This document shows positions 26,718 to 35,480 of a DNA stretch of 64,000 nucleotides, piece by piece; positions within the stretch are counted from its first letter, which is position 1, and each line of letters begins with the position of its first letter. The DNA comes from Dyella_B acidisoli (lineage in GTDB: Bacteria; Pseudomonadota; Gammaproteobacteria; Xanthomonadales; Rhodanobacteraceae), in assembly GCF_049532895.1 (NCBI RefSeq), contig NZ_CP064031.1:310001-374000 (forward strand), in the 5' to 3' direction. The notes beneath the pieces were generated by a model. It saw only the letters and a list, made by a program, of their open reading frames with translations, was not told the origin of the DNA and searched no databases. Position numbers and translations under genes: made by a program.

Positions 26718-28520
26718 TCAATGTGCTGACATCAGGTACTCGGCGATCGGGCCGAGCGCCAATGCAGGCAGGAAGGTAAGTGCGCCCACCACGATCACCA
26801 CGCTGGCGAGCAGCGTCACAAACAAGGGTGTGTGGGTCGGCAGCGTGCCGGCCGAAGCGGGGACGTGCTTCTTGGCGGCCAGCGAGCCCGCCAGCGCAAG
26901 CATGGCGATTGGCAGCGTGTAGCGCGACCAGAACATACACACGCTCAGCATCACGTTCCAGAAGGGAATGTTCGCGGAAAGACCGCCGAACGCGCTGCCG
27001 TTATTGCCAGTGGCGGATGTTACGGCATAGAGAATCTCGCTGAAGCCGTGGGCGCCGGGATTGCCGACCGTAGCGGTAGCTGCTGGCGTCATCACTGCGA
27101 TCGCCGTGCAGATCACCACCAGCGCGCACGGAATCAGCACAGCGAGGCTCGCCATCTTCATCTCGTATGCTTCGATCTTCTTGCCGATGTATTCGGGTGT
27201 GCGGCCCACCATCAGGCCGGCGATGAACACCGCCACCACCGCAAAGGCCATCATGCCGTAAAAGCCCGAACCGACGCCGCCGAAGATCACTTCGCCGAGC
27301 TGTATCAACCACATCGGCACCAGGCCGCCGAGTGGCGTCAGTGAATCGTGCATGTTGTTCACGGCACCACACGAAGCTGCCGTGGTGATGGCGGTGAATA
27401 GGCTGCTGGCGGCGATACCGAAGCGCGTTTCCTTGCCCTCCATGTTGCCGCCCGACTGCAAGGCGGACACATGCTGGTCGATCGACAGCGTGTGCAGGAT
27501 CGGATTGCCGGCCTGCTCCGCCACCGTCACGCCAATGGCCAGCGGTATGAAGATCACCAGCATGGTGACGAGAATGGCCCAGCCCTGGCGCTTGTCACCC
27601 ACCATCTGGCCGAAGGTGAGGCACAAGCCGCCGGGAATCAGGAAGATCGCCAACATTTGCAGGAAATTGGAGAACGGCGTCGGGTTCTCATACGGATGCG
27701 CGGAGTTCGCACCGAAGAAGCCGCCACCATTGGTACCCAGCATCTTGATCGCGATCTGCGAAGCAGCCGGACCCATTGGCAGTGTTTCCGTGGTGAGCTG
27801 CGCGGGTTTGGTCACGGCGTTGCCAGATGCATCCTTGACAGGGTTGCCAGCCGCATCAGTCACCGGGTTGGCGTACGTGCTGGTCTGCACCACCGGAACA
27901 TCCACATAGGCTTTGAAGTTCTGGATCACACCCTGCGATACCAAAAGCATTGCCAGCAGGAATGAGATGGGCATCAACACGTAAAGCGTGGTGCGCGTCA
28001 GGTCGACCCAGAAATTGCCGATGCCCTTGACGGTCTTGCGCGCAAAGCCGCGGATGACAGCGATCGCGACAGCAATGCCGGTCGCAGCCGACATGAAGTT
28101 CTGCACCGCCAGCGCAGCCATCTGGGTGAGGTAGCTCATCGCCGACTCGCCCGAATAAGCCTGCCAGTTGGTGTTGGTAATGAAGCTGATCGCTGTGTTG
28201 ATCGAAAGATCCGGTGACAGCGCCGGGAAGTGCTGCGGATTCAGCGGCAGCCACTGCTGCAGGCGCTGAAATGCATATACCGCGACCATGCCGCACACGT
28301 TGAACAACAGCATGGCGATTGCGTAGCGCTTCCAGCCCATGTCCTCTTCGGCATTCACGCCGCAGAGGCGATAGAGCAGGCGCTCAAAACCGGCGCCTAC
28401 ACGGGTAATGCGATTGGGCTTGTCGGCAAAAACGTGCGCCATATAACTACCCATCGGCTTGATGAGCAGCAAAAGGACAACCAGATAAATGCCGATCTGG
28501 ACGAAATCGTTGGCAGTCAT
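26718..28520 (-). CDS. kdpA: KdpA, potassium-binding channel-like subunit
   Basis: 600 aa, slightly longer than the ~557 of E. coli. About ten membrane helices. Selectivity-filter-like segments include NTNWQAYSGESAMSYLTQM, NGGGFFGANSAHPYENPTP, CGAVNNMHDSLTPLGG and AVTSATGNNGSAFGGLSAN. The extra length lies in the periplasmic loop around residues 225-260 (TYANPVTDAAGNPVKDASGN, low complexity). The ATG at 28518-28520 has GGAG 8 nt upstream and overlaps the kdpF stop (ATGA); the frame is open to 28553 but that would run into kdpF. Confidence 0.98.
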   Translation of the reverse strand: MTANDFVQIGIYLVVLLLLIKPMGSYMAHVFADKPNRITRVGAGFERLLYRLCGVNAEEDMGWKRYAIAMLLFNVCGMVAVYAFQRLQQWLPLNPQHFPALSPDLSINTAISFITNTNWQAYSGESAMSYLTQMAALAVQNFMSAATGIAVAIAVIRGFARKTVKGIGNFWVDLTRTTLYVLMPISFLLAMLLVSQGVIQNFKAYVDVPVVQTSTYANPVTDAAGNPVKDASGNAVTKPAQLTTETLPMGPAASQIAIKMLGTNGGGFFGANSAHPYENPTPFSNFLQMLAIFLIPGGLCLTFGQMVGDKRQGWAILVTMLVIFIPLAIGVTVAEQAGNPILHTLSIDQHVSALQSGGNMEGKETRFGIAASSLFTAITTAASCGAVNNMHDSLTPLGGLVPMWLIQLGEVIFGGVGSGFYGMMAFAVVAVFIAGLMVGRTPEYIGKKIEAYEMKMASLAVLIPCALVVICTAIAVMTPAATATVGNPGAHGFSEILYAVTSATGNNGSAFGGLSANIPFWNVMLSVCMFWSRYTLPIAMLALAGSLAAKKHVPASAGTLPTHTPLFVTLLASVVIVVGALTFLPALALGPIAEYLMSAH

Positions 28521-28609
28521 TCGAACCACTCCGGTTTCAGCAATGCCACGCACAAGTAAACCGTCAAAGCCACCGCGATGGCGGCAGCCAGTCCGTAGAA
28601 GAAGTTCAT
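28517..28609 (-). CDS. kdpF: KdpF, small stabilising subunit
   Basis: A 30-aa single-helix peptide: MNFFYGLAAAIAVALTVYLC followed by VALLKPEWFE. The C-terminal LLKPE(W/R)F is the KdpF signature. GGAGCG lies 8 nt before the ATG at 28607-28609, and the stop overlaps the kdpA start. KdpF packs between KdpA and KdpB and stabilises the complex. Confidence 0.93.
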   Translation of the reverse strand: MNFFYGLAAAIAVALTVYLCVALLKPEWFE

Positions 28610-28648
28610 GGGATTCGCTCCGTTATGAAATCGCCGCCGCGAATGCGG

Positions 28649-28738
28649 TCAACGTGGCCCCAGGCGGTCGCAGAGCAGCAGAAAGCCAAGCGTGGCCGCA
28701 GCCAGCACAAAGCCGAAGAGCAAGTAGATAAAGTCCAT
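28649..28738 (-). CDS. 29-aa membrane microprotein leading the kdp operon
   Basis: A short frame reads MDFIYLLFGFVLAAATLGFL then LLCDRLGPR: one membrane helix plus a basic tail ending C-D-R-L. It stops 39 nt before kdpF. Small peptides of this form (single helix, C/(D/E)RL end) are found ahead of kdpF in other proteobacteria, to my knowledge without an assigned function. Its Shine-Dalgarno (GAG, about 8 nt upstream) is weak. Confidence rests on the hydrophobic profile and position rather than family statistics. Confidence 0.65.
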   Translation of the reverse strand: MDFIYLLFGFVLAAATLGFLLLCDRLGPR

Positions 28739-29156
28739 GGATGTCGCTCGATGCCTCTCAGCTGCGAACTGTAGGCATCGGCGTATAAGAAGCGGGTAGC
28801 GAAAACAGCGCCTCGCATAAAGAACGCGTAAATTTTTATGTCCTGAGGGAACTCTGTGCTGGCCTATGCGGCGTATGGCCTTGTTTTCGCATGGGTTGTG
28901 GCGATGGCGCGCAGGTTTGGGATGTAAACACCAACACTGCCACGCGTGTCGTATCGCGACATTGGGGTTTGCACCCCAGCTCACAAAGCTTCGAGCAGCA
29001 AAACCATGATCAGCGACATCACGCTGGTCATGACTGCGTTGTTTTCATTACCTGGCCCGTATTCAGGTAGGCGATCGGATCACACTTCAACCCATTTGAC
29101 GAAGCTAGTCTGTCCCGCGGTTATTAGGTGAACGACACTCGACCACGGAGCAGACG
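28739..29156. other. Divergent control region between kdp and the beta-helix gene
   Basis: 418 bp without a gene. It contains the likely kdp promoter (28783-28843), a degenerate family C inverted repeat (arms near 28913-28935 and 28961-28982, GGTTTGGGATGTAAACACCA versus TTGGGGTTTGCACCCC), and the leader of the beta-helix gene with GGAG at 29146-29149. The right part is lower in G+C than the surroundings. Confidence 0.6.
28783..28843 (-). promoter_or_regulatory. Probable kdp promoter with AT-rich KdpE-type site
   Basis: On the minus strand an AT-rich block (CATAAAAATTTACGCG, 28840-28825, continuing TTCTTTATGCG) stands out in GC-rich DNA and recalls the T/A-rich KdpE site upstream of enteric kdpFABC. 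A -10-like TTATAC (28788-28783) follows without a good -35, as expected for an activator-dependent promoter. This is inference from position and composition. Confidence 0.4.
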
Positions 29157-30251
29157 ATGGAAGTCAGACATTCAAGGCCAATGAATCTCATCGCTCGATT
29201 GTTACCTGTATGCGTCATCGGCTATAGCGGTATCGCCGCCGCTGTAGTCGCTCAGCCACCGCCCGGATGGCCCAATGCGTCCAACAGCGGATATCAGGCC
29301 GAACCGAATTATCCGGGGACATACACCACGTATTCCGAAATTCCAAACGGCACGGAATGTTCCGGTCCGATTCAAAGCGGAAAGACCTACAAATATTGCT
29401 ACTTTCCAAATGGGTTGAAGATAGGTACGGCAGGCGTTCCGGGCACGCCCACTGACGTTACATTTATTGGTTGCTTATTCGAGTCGAATTTCAACGGCGC
29501 GGACAATGGTAGCCAGGCTGTCGTGCAATACGCGAATGGCGATCGCATTCGGTTCTCCTACTCTACTTTCCGGCCATCCGGGATTACGTCCTTGCCAGTG
29601 ACGTACGAGCAGGGCGTGGAATACGGAATCAATCAGGTCGAGGCGCCAGATAGCGGCTACGGTGCTGGCGCCTTTTCAGTTGACCACTCGGATTTTTGGG
29701 GCTTGGCCGCAGCAGCGCAAATCGGCCTTTCAAATCAAACACAGCCGGTAACGATCAGTGATTCATACATTCACGACGCACGCCAAGACGGTGGTGGCAT
29801 TGATCACACCGATGGCATCTTGTCCAGCGATGGCGACGGCGTGAGTTATCTCACCATCAACCACAACACCATCGTGTCGGAAGCAAACAACGAGGGCATA
29901 GCGCTACAGTACGACACCCAGGGCTACGATCACGTGACCGTGACCAACAACTATGTTTCCGGTTGGCACAACACGGTGGATTTTGGTGGAGTCGGTGATG
30001 GCAACACGAATGACACGTTTACCGGAAATGTGTTCGGAACCGACCTGATGCCAACCAATAGCGCCCTGTATATCGCTTATGACGGCGATGGTTATTGGAG
30101 AAGTAGCCTCAACAATATCTGGCGCAACAACACCTTCTATGTAGTGCCAGGAAGTGGCTACACGCCTGCTTCGGACAGCGGCAGATATTGGGTGCCGCAA
30201 TGGACGGATCAGGGTTGGCCAAGTCTCTCCGACACGGATTGGAATCAGTAG
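29157..30251 (+). CDS. Secreted right-handed beta-helix-like protein, unknown
   Basis: 364 aa with a signal peptide (LIARLLPVCVIGYSGIAAAV, cleavage near VVAQ). The middle has repeated strand-turn units of the parallel beta-helix type (VTFIGCLFESNFNG, RIRFSYSTFRPS, FSVDHSDFWGL, VTISDSYIHDA, LTINHNTIVSE, VTVTNNYVSGW, DTFTGNVFGTD, NNIWRNNTFYV), as in pectate-lyase-like and polysaccharide-lyase proteins. No catalytic triad is recognisable. GGAG 6-7 nt upstream supports the ATG at 29157. G+C is visibly lower (about low-to-mid 50s by eye) than neighbouring genes, a sign of possible transfer. Confidence 0.75.
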   Translation: MEVRHSRPMNLIARLLPVCVIGYSGIAAAVVAQPPPGWPNASNSGYQAEPNYPGTYTTYSEIPNGTECSGPIQSGKTYKYCYFPNGLKIGTAGVPGTPTDVTFIGCLFESNFNGADNGSQAVVQYANGDRIRFSYSTFRPSGITSLPVTYEQGVEYGINQVEAPDSGYGAGAFSVDHSDFWGLAAAAQIGLSNQTQPVTISDSYIHDARQDGGGIDHTDGILSSDGDGVSYLTINHNTIVSEANNEGIALQYDTQGYDHVTVTNNYVSGWHNTVDFGGVGDGNTNDTFTGNVFGTDLMPTNSALYIAYDGDGYWRSSLNNIWRNNTFYVVPGSGYTPASDSGRYWVPQWTDQGWPSLSDTDWNQ

Positions 30252-30284
30252 TCCTGTTGCCTTGCGTTTGTTTCACAGATAGTC

Positions 30285-30338
30285 ACGTAGGTTGGATGGC
30301 TCCTGGATCAAATCCGGAGCAATCCAGCCTACGGTTTT
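30285..30338 (+). terminator. Family C inverted repeat acting as a terminator-like stem
   Basis: CGTAGGTTGGATGGCTCC... pairs with GGAGCAATCCAGCCTACG and is followed by GTTTTTC, giving a stem plus short U-tract for the upstream beta-helix gene. The right arm also contains the stop codon of the convergent FUSC-type gene. Confidence 0.6.
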
Positions 30339-30895
30339 TCGTCAAGCCAGAGTTTCTCCAGCTTGTGTGCTATCCCTGTTACCAGCAATGCGCTGGCGAT
30401 ACCGATAGTGACTTCGCCCAGGCGCGTGAGCGCAATCGTCCAGAACGGGCCGTTGTGCGGTACCAGCATCACGATGGTGACGGTGGTGGCGCTGAGCTTG
30501 CCGGCGCTACCGATGTTGAACAGCCAGCACAGCACGATCGAGATGGCCATGGTGATCGCATAGACAAAGTAGTTGTCTTGCGCGAGGTACGAAGCGGAGA
30601 TGGCGATCGTTGCGCCTATCGCAGCGCCGATCACCTGATCGATCGATGATTTACGCGTGTCGATGTAGCTCTGCTGCGTCACTGCGATGGCGGTGAGTGC
30701 GCCCCAAAACGCCTGCTGTGTGTGCAATAACAGGCCCAGCCCGTAACCGAGACTCGCGGCGATCAGCGTCTGCACAGCTAATGACAAGCCGTTGATTAGA
30801 CGATGACTCCATGGCAGGCGTTGATAGACGTCCTGCAGCTGTTGCTGGAAGTGGCCGAGCTCGCGGCGCAGTTCGCGAAAAGGCTGCTGGTTCAT
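30329..30895 (-). CDS. FUSC-type (aromatic acid exporter-like) membrane protein
   Basis: A 188-aa protein with an N-terminal soluble helix (MNQQPFRELRRELGHFQQQL) and about five membrane helices. It contains the FUSC-family hallmark FWGALTAIAVTQQSYIDTRKSSIDQVIGAAIGATIAI. It is a half-size relative of AaeB/YccS-like proteins and could form dimers. The ATG at 30893-30895 is preferred; the frame stays open to 30967. It lies 13 nt past the uvrD stop on the same strand. The substrate is unknown. Confidence 0.8.
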   Translation of the reverse strand: MNQQPFRELRRELGHFQQQLQDVYQRLPWSHRLINGLSLAVQTLIAASLGYGLGLLLHTQQAFWGALTAIAVTQQSYIDTRKSSIDQVIGAAIGATIAISASYLAQDNYFVYAITMAISIVLCWLFNIGSAGKLSATTVTIVMLVPHNGPFWTIALTRLGEVTIGIASALLVTGIAHKLEKLWLDEKP

Positions 30896-30908
30896 CCGTG
30901 TGCCATCC

Positions 30909-33212
30909 CTACAGTGGTGTGAGCTTGGCGTAAGCCGCCACCAACCATTTGCTGCCGGCGCTTTCAAAGTTCACCTGCAGGCGTGTGTGTGCACCGCTGC
31001 CTTCGGCGCTCACGATCACGCCTTCGCCGAAACTTGGATGGCTCACGCGCTGGCCCAGTTTGACTGGCAGATCTTCTTGCAACGACGGTGCGGGTTCCGC
31101 GAAACGGCCGGCGTACAACGGGCGACTGACTTGTACGCGCGGACGTACTTCGTCGAGCAGGGAAGGTGGTACTTCACCCAGGAAGCGGGACGGACGCGAC
31201 AGCATTTCCGTGCCGTGCATACGGCGCGATTCCGCATGGGTGATGAAGAGGCGCTGGCGTGCGCGTGTGATGCCGACGTAGGCGAGGCGGCGTTCTTCTT
31301 CCAGTCGCCCTTCGTCTTCCACAGAGCGCTGGCTGGGAAACAGGCCTTCTTCCAGGCCGACCAGGAATACGAGTGGAAACTCCAGGCCTTTGGCCGAATG
31401 CAGTGTCATCAGCTGCACACAGTTGTCCCAGGATTCGCCTTGGCCTTCGCCTGCTTCCAATGCCGCATGCGACAGGAACGCGGAGAGTTCGCTCAAGCCT
31501 GCTTCGATGTCATCCGGTGTGAGTTCGAAGCGGCTGGCGACGTTGACCAGTTCGTCCAGGTTTTCCACGCGCGATTCGGCATTGCCGCGGCTGTCTTTTT
31601 CGTAGAAGTCGCGCAGGCCGGTTTGGGTAATGGCGTGGTCGATTTGTTCGGCGAGGGAGAGTGCACTACTCCCCTCTCCCCCCGGGAGAGGGGCTGGGGG
31701 TGAGGGTTCGGGCGGAGCGAGCAAATTTGGAGTTGTTGCATTTGGCAAGTTCGCACCCTCACCCCAACCCCTCTCCCGGGGGGAGAGGGGCTGAAAAGCG
31801 CGTGCCATCTCATCGATCATGGTTAGAAAAGCTTTCACCGCATTTTTCGCGCGGCCGGCCAATTCAGTGCCGCCGGTAAGCTCGCTCAGCGTTGCTTCCC
31901 ACATCGACGAACCTTCACCACGCGCACGTCGACGCAGCACGTCCAGCGTGCGGTCGCCGATGCCGCGCGGCGGCGTGTTCACCGCGCGCTCGAACGCCGC
32001 ATCGTCGTGGCGATTGGCGGTGAGGCGAAGATAAGACAGCGCATCCTTGATTTCCGCGCGCTCGAAGAAGCGCAGGCCACCGTACACGCGATAGGGAACA
32101 TCGTGCTGGATCAGCTGTTCTTCGAAGTTGCGCGATTGCGCGTTGGAGCGGTAGAGAATCGCGCAATCTTTCGCATCGCCGTGTTCGGCGACGTATTCGC
32201 GGATGCGCTCGATTACGAAGCGCGCTTCGTCCTGTTCGTTATAGGCGGCGTACACGGCGATGCGTTCACCTTCCTCGCCGGCCGTCCATAGCTGCTTGCC
32301 GAGGCGGTGGCCATTGCGTTCGATCACGCTGTTGGCCGCTTTCAGAATGGTGGACGTGGAGCGGTAGTTCTGCTCCAGCTTGATCGTGCGTGCGCCGGGG
32401 AAATCGCGCAGGAACTGCTGCACGTTCTCCACTTTCGCGCCGCGCCAGCCGTAGATGGCCTGGTCGTCGTCGCCGACTACGAACGTCTGCCCGGTACGAC
32501 CGGCGAGCACGCGAATCCACGCGTATTGCAGCGCATTGGTGTCCTGGAATTCGTCGATCAACAGATAGCGCCAGCGCTGCTGGTAATGCTCCAATACAGC
32601 CGGTTGTTTCAGCCACAGTTCGTGCGCGCGCAGTAGCAGCTCGGCAAAATCCACCAGGCCGGCGCGACGACAGGCGTCTTCATAGGCCTGATAAATCTGC
32701 ACGAGCGTGCGTGTAACCGGATGTTGGCCAGCTTCGATGTTTTCGGGGCGCTTGCCTTCGTCTTTCCAGCTGTTGATCTGCCAAGCGGCCTGGCGTGGTG
32801 GAAAGCGCGCTTCATCCAGACCAAGACCGGCGACCACGCGCTTCACCATGCGCTGTTGATCGTCGGCATCGAGAATCTGGAAGCTCTCCGGCAAACCCGC
32901 TTCGCGCCAGTGACGGCGCAGCAGGCGATGCGCGATGCCGTGGAAGGTGCCTACGGTGAGCCCTTGTGTGCCGCCGGGAATCAGGTTGTCCAGGCGCGCG
33001 CGCATTTCACCCGCGGCTTTGTTGGTGAACGTAACGGCGAGGATCGCCCACGTCGGAACGCGCTCGACCTGGTTGAGCCAGCCGATGCGGTGGGTGAGCA
33101 CGCGGGTTTTGCCGGAGCCTGCGCCGGCGAGGACCAGGTAGTGGCCGGGTGACGCGCAGACGGCTTCGCGCTGCGCGTCGTTGAGCGATTCGATCAGGTA
33201 AGAGACATCCAT
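30909..33212 (-). CDS. uvrD: DNA helicase II (UvrD) with an in-frame repeat insertion
   Basis: About 767 aa. SF1A motifs: Walker A LAGAGSGKTRVL (about residues 31-42), FTNKAAGEMRAR, LLIDEFQDTNALQ, GDDDQAIYGWRGA, EQNYRSTSTIL, LMTLHSAKGLEFP and LAYVGITRARQRL; the UvrD C-terminal domain ends near KLTPL. The 3'-5' helicase acts in mismatch and excision repair. A ~40-residue Pro/Gly-rich stretch (PLSPRERGWGEG ... PSPPAPLPGGEGSS, bases 31670-31790) has no counterpart in E. coli UvrD (720 aa) and is encoded by a REP pair. The ATG at 33210-33212 is chosen (MDVSYLIESL). Confidence 0.96.
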   Translation of the reverse strand: MDVSYLIESLNDAQREAVCASPGHYLVLAGAGSGKTRVLTHRIGWLNQVERVPTWAILAVTFTNKAAGEMRARLDNLIPGGTQGLTVGTFHGIAHRLLRRHWREAGLPESFQILDADDQQRMVKRVVAGLGLDEARFPPRQAAWQINSWKDEGKRPENIEAGQHPVTRTLVQIYQAYEDACRRAGLVDFAELLLRAHELWLKQPAVLEHYQQRWRYLLIDEFQDTNALQYAWIRVLAGRTGQTFVVGDDDQAIYGWRGAKVENVQQFLRDFPGARTIKLEQNYRSTSTILKAANSVIERNGHRLGKQLWTAGEEGERIAVYAAYNEQDEARFVIERIREYVAEHGDAKDCAILYRSNAQSRNFEEQLIQHDVPYRVYGGLRFFERAEIKDALSYLRLTANRHDDAAFERAVNTPPRGIGDRTLDVLRRRARGEGSSMWEATLSELTGGTELAGRAKNAVKAFLTMIDEMARAFQPLSPRERGWGEGANLPNATTPNLLAPPEPSPPAPLPGGEGSSALSLAEQIDHAITQTGLRDFYEKDSRGNAESRVENLDELVNVASRFELTPDDIEAGLSELSAFLSHAALEAGEGQGESWDNCVQLMTLHSAKGLEFPLVFLVGLEEGLFPSQRSVEDEGRLEEERRLAYVGITRARQRLFITHAESRRMHGTEMLSRPSRFLGEVPPSLLDEVRPRVQVSRPLYAGRFAEPAPSLQEDLPVKLGQRVSHPSFGEGVIVSAEGSGAHTRLQVNFESAGSKWLVAAYAKLTPL
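31670..31790. repeat. REP-like inverted pair, family A, inside uvrD
   Basis: CCCCTCTCCCCCCGGGAGAG with GGCTGGGGGTGAGGG on the left, and ACCCTCACCCCAACCCCTCT with CCCGGGGGGAGAGGGG on the right, are the same pair type as in intergenic regions. Here it is about 120 bp, a multiple of three, and stop-free on the uvrD strand. Confidence 0.9.
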
Positions 33213-33423
33213 CCGTGGAATTGTAGCCGCCAAGCGGAAGGATGTTCCTTGTGCGAAACCTACGTTTGTTCGCGAGTGGATCGCGTATCCGCTGCAGACG
33301 GCATCCGTGCCATGGTCCTAATCTCCAGTGGCGCGCATCAATCTCGCTTTTCGATCGCTGCTTGAGGCGGCAGGCACGTACGTGCTTGCCGCCATCAAGG
33401 GCGGCCGTTTACCGCAGCGGTCA

Positions 33424-35028
33424 TTATTTTCCGGATACAAGCGTCCAGGCGAGGTTTCCAGATGCATGTGCCGCTTCGCTTCCCGCCGCATAGGGCCAGC
33501 TGTTATCGCTCCAGCCATTGGGAACCGGCTGCTGGCACCATGCCTGCACCTTGCATTCCCACACCTTCCCGTCCAGTCCTGTCACCTTCGTACTGGCCGA
33601 ATAGCTTCCTACGTCCTGTCGACGCCAGTTGGGATAGGTGGGCTGGGAGCCTCCGGGAACGATGATGACCGATTCATGGGTGATGGCCTGGTTGCCGTGG
33701 CTGTCGGTCACGGTCAGCGAGATATCCACCCAGCCCGACTTCGGTGGGTGCAGGGCTTTTGCTGCAATCGTCGGGGTCGTTCCGCTATTGGGCTCGAAAT
33801 ACGGTAGTGCCCAACGATAGGTGAGTCCGTCACCCTGGGATTGCTCTCCGGAGAAAGTGGCTGAAGCGCCTTCCTGTACGGTGTTCGGGCCGGCGATGTG
33901 GGCAATCGGTTTGCCTGGCTCCGGAGGCGTGCCGGGGATGATGCTCATGGCGCTGCTGTAGTTGGCCTTGAGCCACACCGAGTTTTTCTCGAGATGATCG
34001 GCGTCGTAGTGAATCGTGTCGCCAACACGCACGCCGATCTGGACATATTGCTGATGCTGGGTGTTCAACGTGTCGGCCAGCTCCTTCGCCCAGATGGCGG
34101 GCTGGACGTTTTGCGGTGTGATCGGATGATAGAGGTCCACCACTTCCAGTCCTTTGGGGCTGCCACCCATCACACGAAAGCGAACCAGGTCGTCGACCTT
34201 GGGTGCAAAGCCATGGGGAAGATAGGGTCCTTCCTGGAACCAGGGGAAACCTGGGTTGCCTTCATCCGGTCCAATAGTGATATCGCTGCAGTTGAAAAAG
34301 CCTTCGTTGCCGGTATCCCTGCGCTGCCAGTAGCTGTATAGCACCGCATCGCCGGTGCGATTTGCCGGAATCGGTACGCGAAGGACATAAAAGCTTTGGA
34401 TGTCGCCTGGCAGATGCCCCTCGCCATGGGCGGGAATGGGAGTAGGCGCAGGCCCTTCGTAAATTTTCTGCAGATCGGCCCAGTGCAGTGGACGTGAAGG
34501 ATCGTAGGAGGCTTTGCTGATATAGATGCGCATGGTGGCTGGGTTATGGTCCTGCGTATTTTCCCAGACCACGTCGACCTTCCCATCCTTCGGGGTCACT
34601 TTGGTCTTTCGCCATAACGTAGCTGGCGTTCTGTCGAGGCCTGCCTTTCGAGGATCGCCGGCAGCACACAGTAGCCCGTCGGGAACCGCCTTTTTTAGTT
34701 CTTCCTCATTGTCGCCCCAGCCAAGAGGATTGGCGGAAACTTCGTTCCATTGCTGGAAGGGCCACCAGCCACCGCTCGTGCCCCCACTTTCGATGTACGC
34801 CTGTCTGCAATCGGGGCTCGGAATCTGCGAAGGGTTGCCCGAGTGGTAGCCTCCTTCGAGGCGGCATTGATATTGCCGGGAAATCGGAACTCCCACGGCG
34901 CCGTGCGCGACGGCTTGCCGGAAGGGAGTGATGATCGTGCAGGCCAAGAGTGCGACCGAGCAGAGTCGGGCTAACAGTCGCCACCACCTGTATGGTCCGG
35001 GAATTCGAACCTCCATGATTTTGCTCAT
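33424..35028 (-). CDS. AA10 lytic polysaccharide monooxygenase, GbpA-like
   Basis: 534 aa. The signal peptide ends ...QAVA before His42, which becomes the N-terminal histidine of the copper histidine brace (HGAVGVPISRQYQC); the second brace His is H161 in NTQDHNPATMRIYIS. A middle domain of GbpA type (residues ~245-340) and a PKD-like module (GPNTVQEGASATFSGEQSQG) follow. The C-terminal carbohydrate-binding module is W/Y-rich (KVWECKVQAWCQQP, WSDNSWPYAAG). It oxidatively cleaves chitin or cellulose outside the cell. AAGGAGG 6 nt before the ATG fixes the start. Confidence 0.92.
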   Translation of the reverse strand: MSKIMEVRIPGPYRWWRLLARLCSVALLACTIITPFRQAVAHGAVGVPISRQYQCRLEGGYHSGNPSQIPSPDCRQAYIESGGTSGGWWPFQQWNEVSANPLGWGDNEEELKKAVPDGLLCAAGDPRKAGLDRTPATLWRKTKVTPKDGKVDVVWENTQDHNPATMRIYISKASYDPSRPLHWADLQKIYEGPAPTPIPAHGEGHLPGDIQSFYVLRVPIPANRTGDAVLYSYWQRRDTGNEGFFNCSDITIGPDEGNPGFPWFQEGPYLPHGFAPKVDDLVRFRVMGGSPKGLEVVDLYHPITPQNVQPAIWAKELADTLNTQHQQYVQIGVRVGDTIHYDADHLEKNSVWLKANYSSAMSIIPGTPPEPGKPIAHIAGPNTVQEGASATFSGEQSQGDGLTYRWALPYFEPNSGTTPTIAAKALHPPKSGWVDISLTVTDSHGNQAITHESVIIVPGGSQPTYPNWRRQDVGSYSASTKVTGLDGKVWECKVQAWCQQPVPNGWSDNSWPYAAGSEAAHASGNLAWTLVSGK

Positions 35029-35480
35029 GGAATCCTCCTTGTACCGTAGATGAAATAACAGGGAAAAGCATCCGGTTTTTCAGCCGTTGCATTAACTTGT
35101 TATCGCTCCCGGATTCGAGAGCGCGATCCAGCGGTGTGGAATCCCCCGGCGGCAGCAACGTTTATTCCGCGTCACCTTAAACGCCGATTTTAAATGCCGA
35201 CTTTGTATATCCCTGCAGGCAAGTCGCAAAACGCGGCGACTGTAAGCGCTTTTATGTATAGCATTCGTCGAGAAGTGAAGCGGTTTCCTTCACAATGACT
35301 ACGCGCAACGGCCTGCCCCGCGGCGGGCGAAGCATTCAATATCCAAACAAGCTTTGTGTGCTTCGCACGATAAGGCTGCGTTCCTTGCGCCTCAAAGCTG
35401 ACATGCCCATGTGCGCTTTCCGCGTATCAACCTTGTGCTGGAATGACGGGCGCAGTAAACGCGAAGAGAGAGGGCTGCAA
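35029..35480. other. Upstream region of the LPMO gene, no gene seen
   Basis: 452 bp between the DUF3185-type gene and the LPMO start, both on the minus strand. Contains a perfect LPMO ribosome site (AAGGAGG at about 35034-35040), AT-rich tracts near 35180-35215 (TTTAAATGCC, TTGTATAT) and a small stem AGTCGC-N8-GCGACT at 35222-35241. No convincing open frame and no REP copy. Confidence 0.5.
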
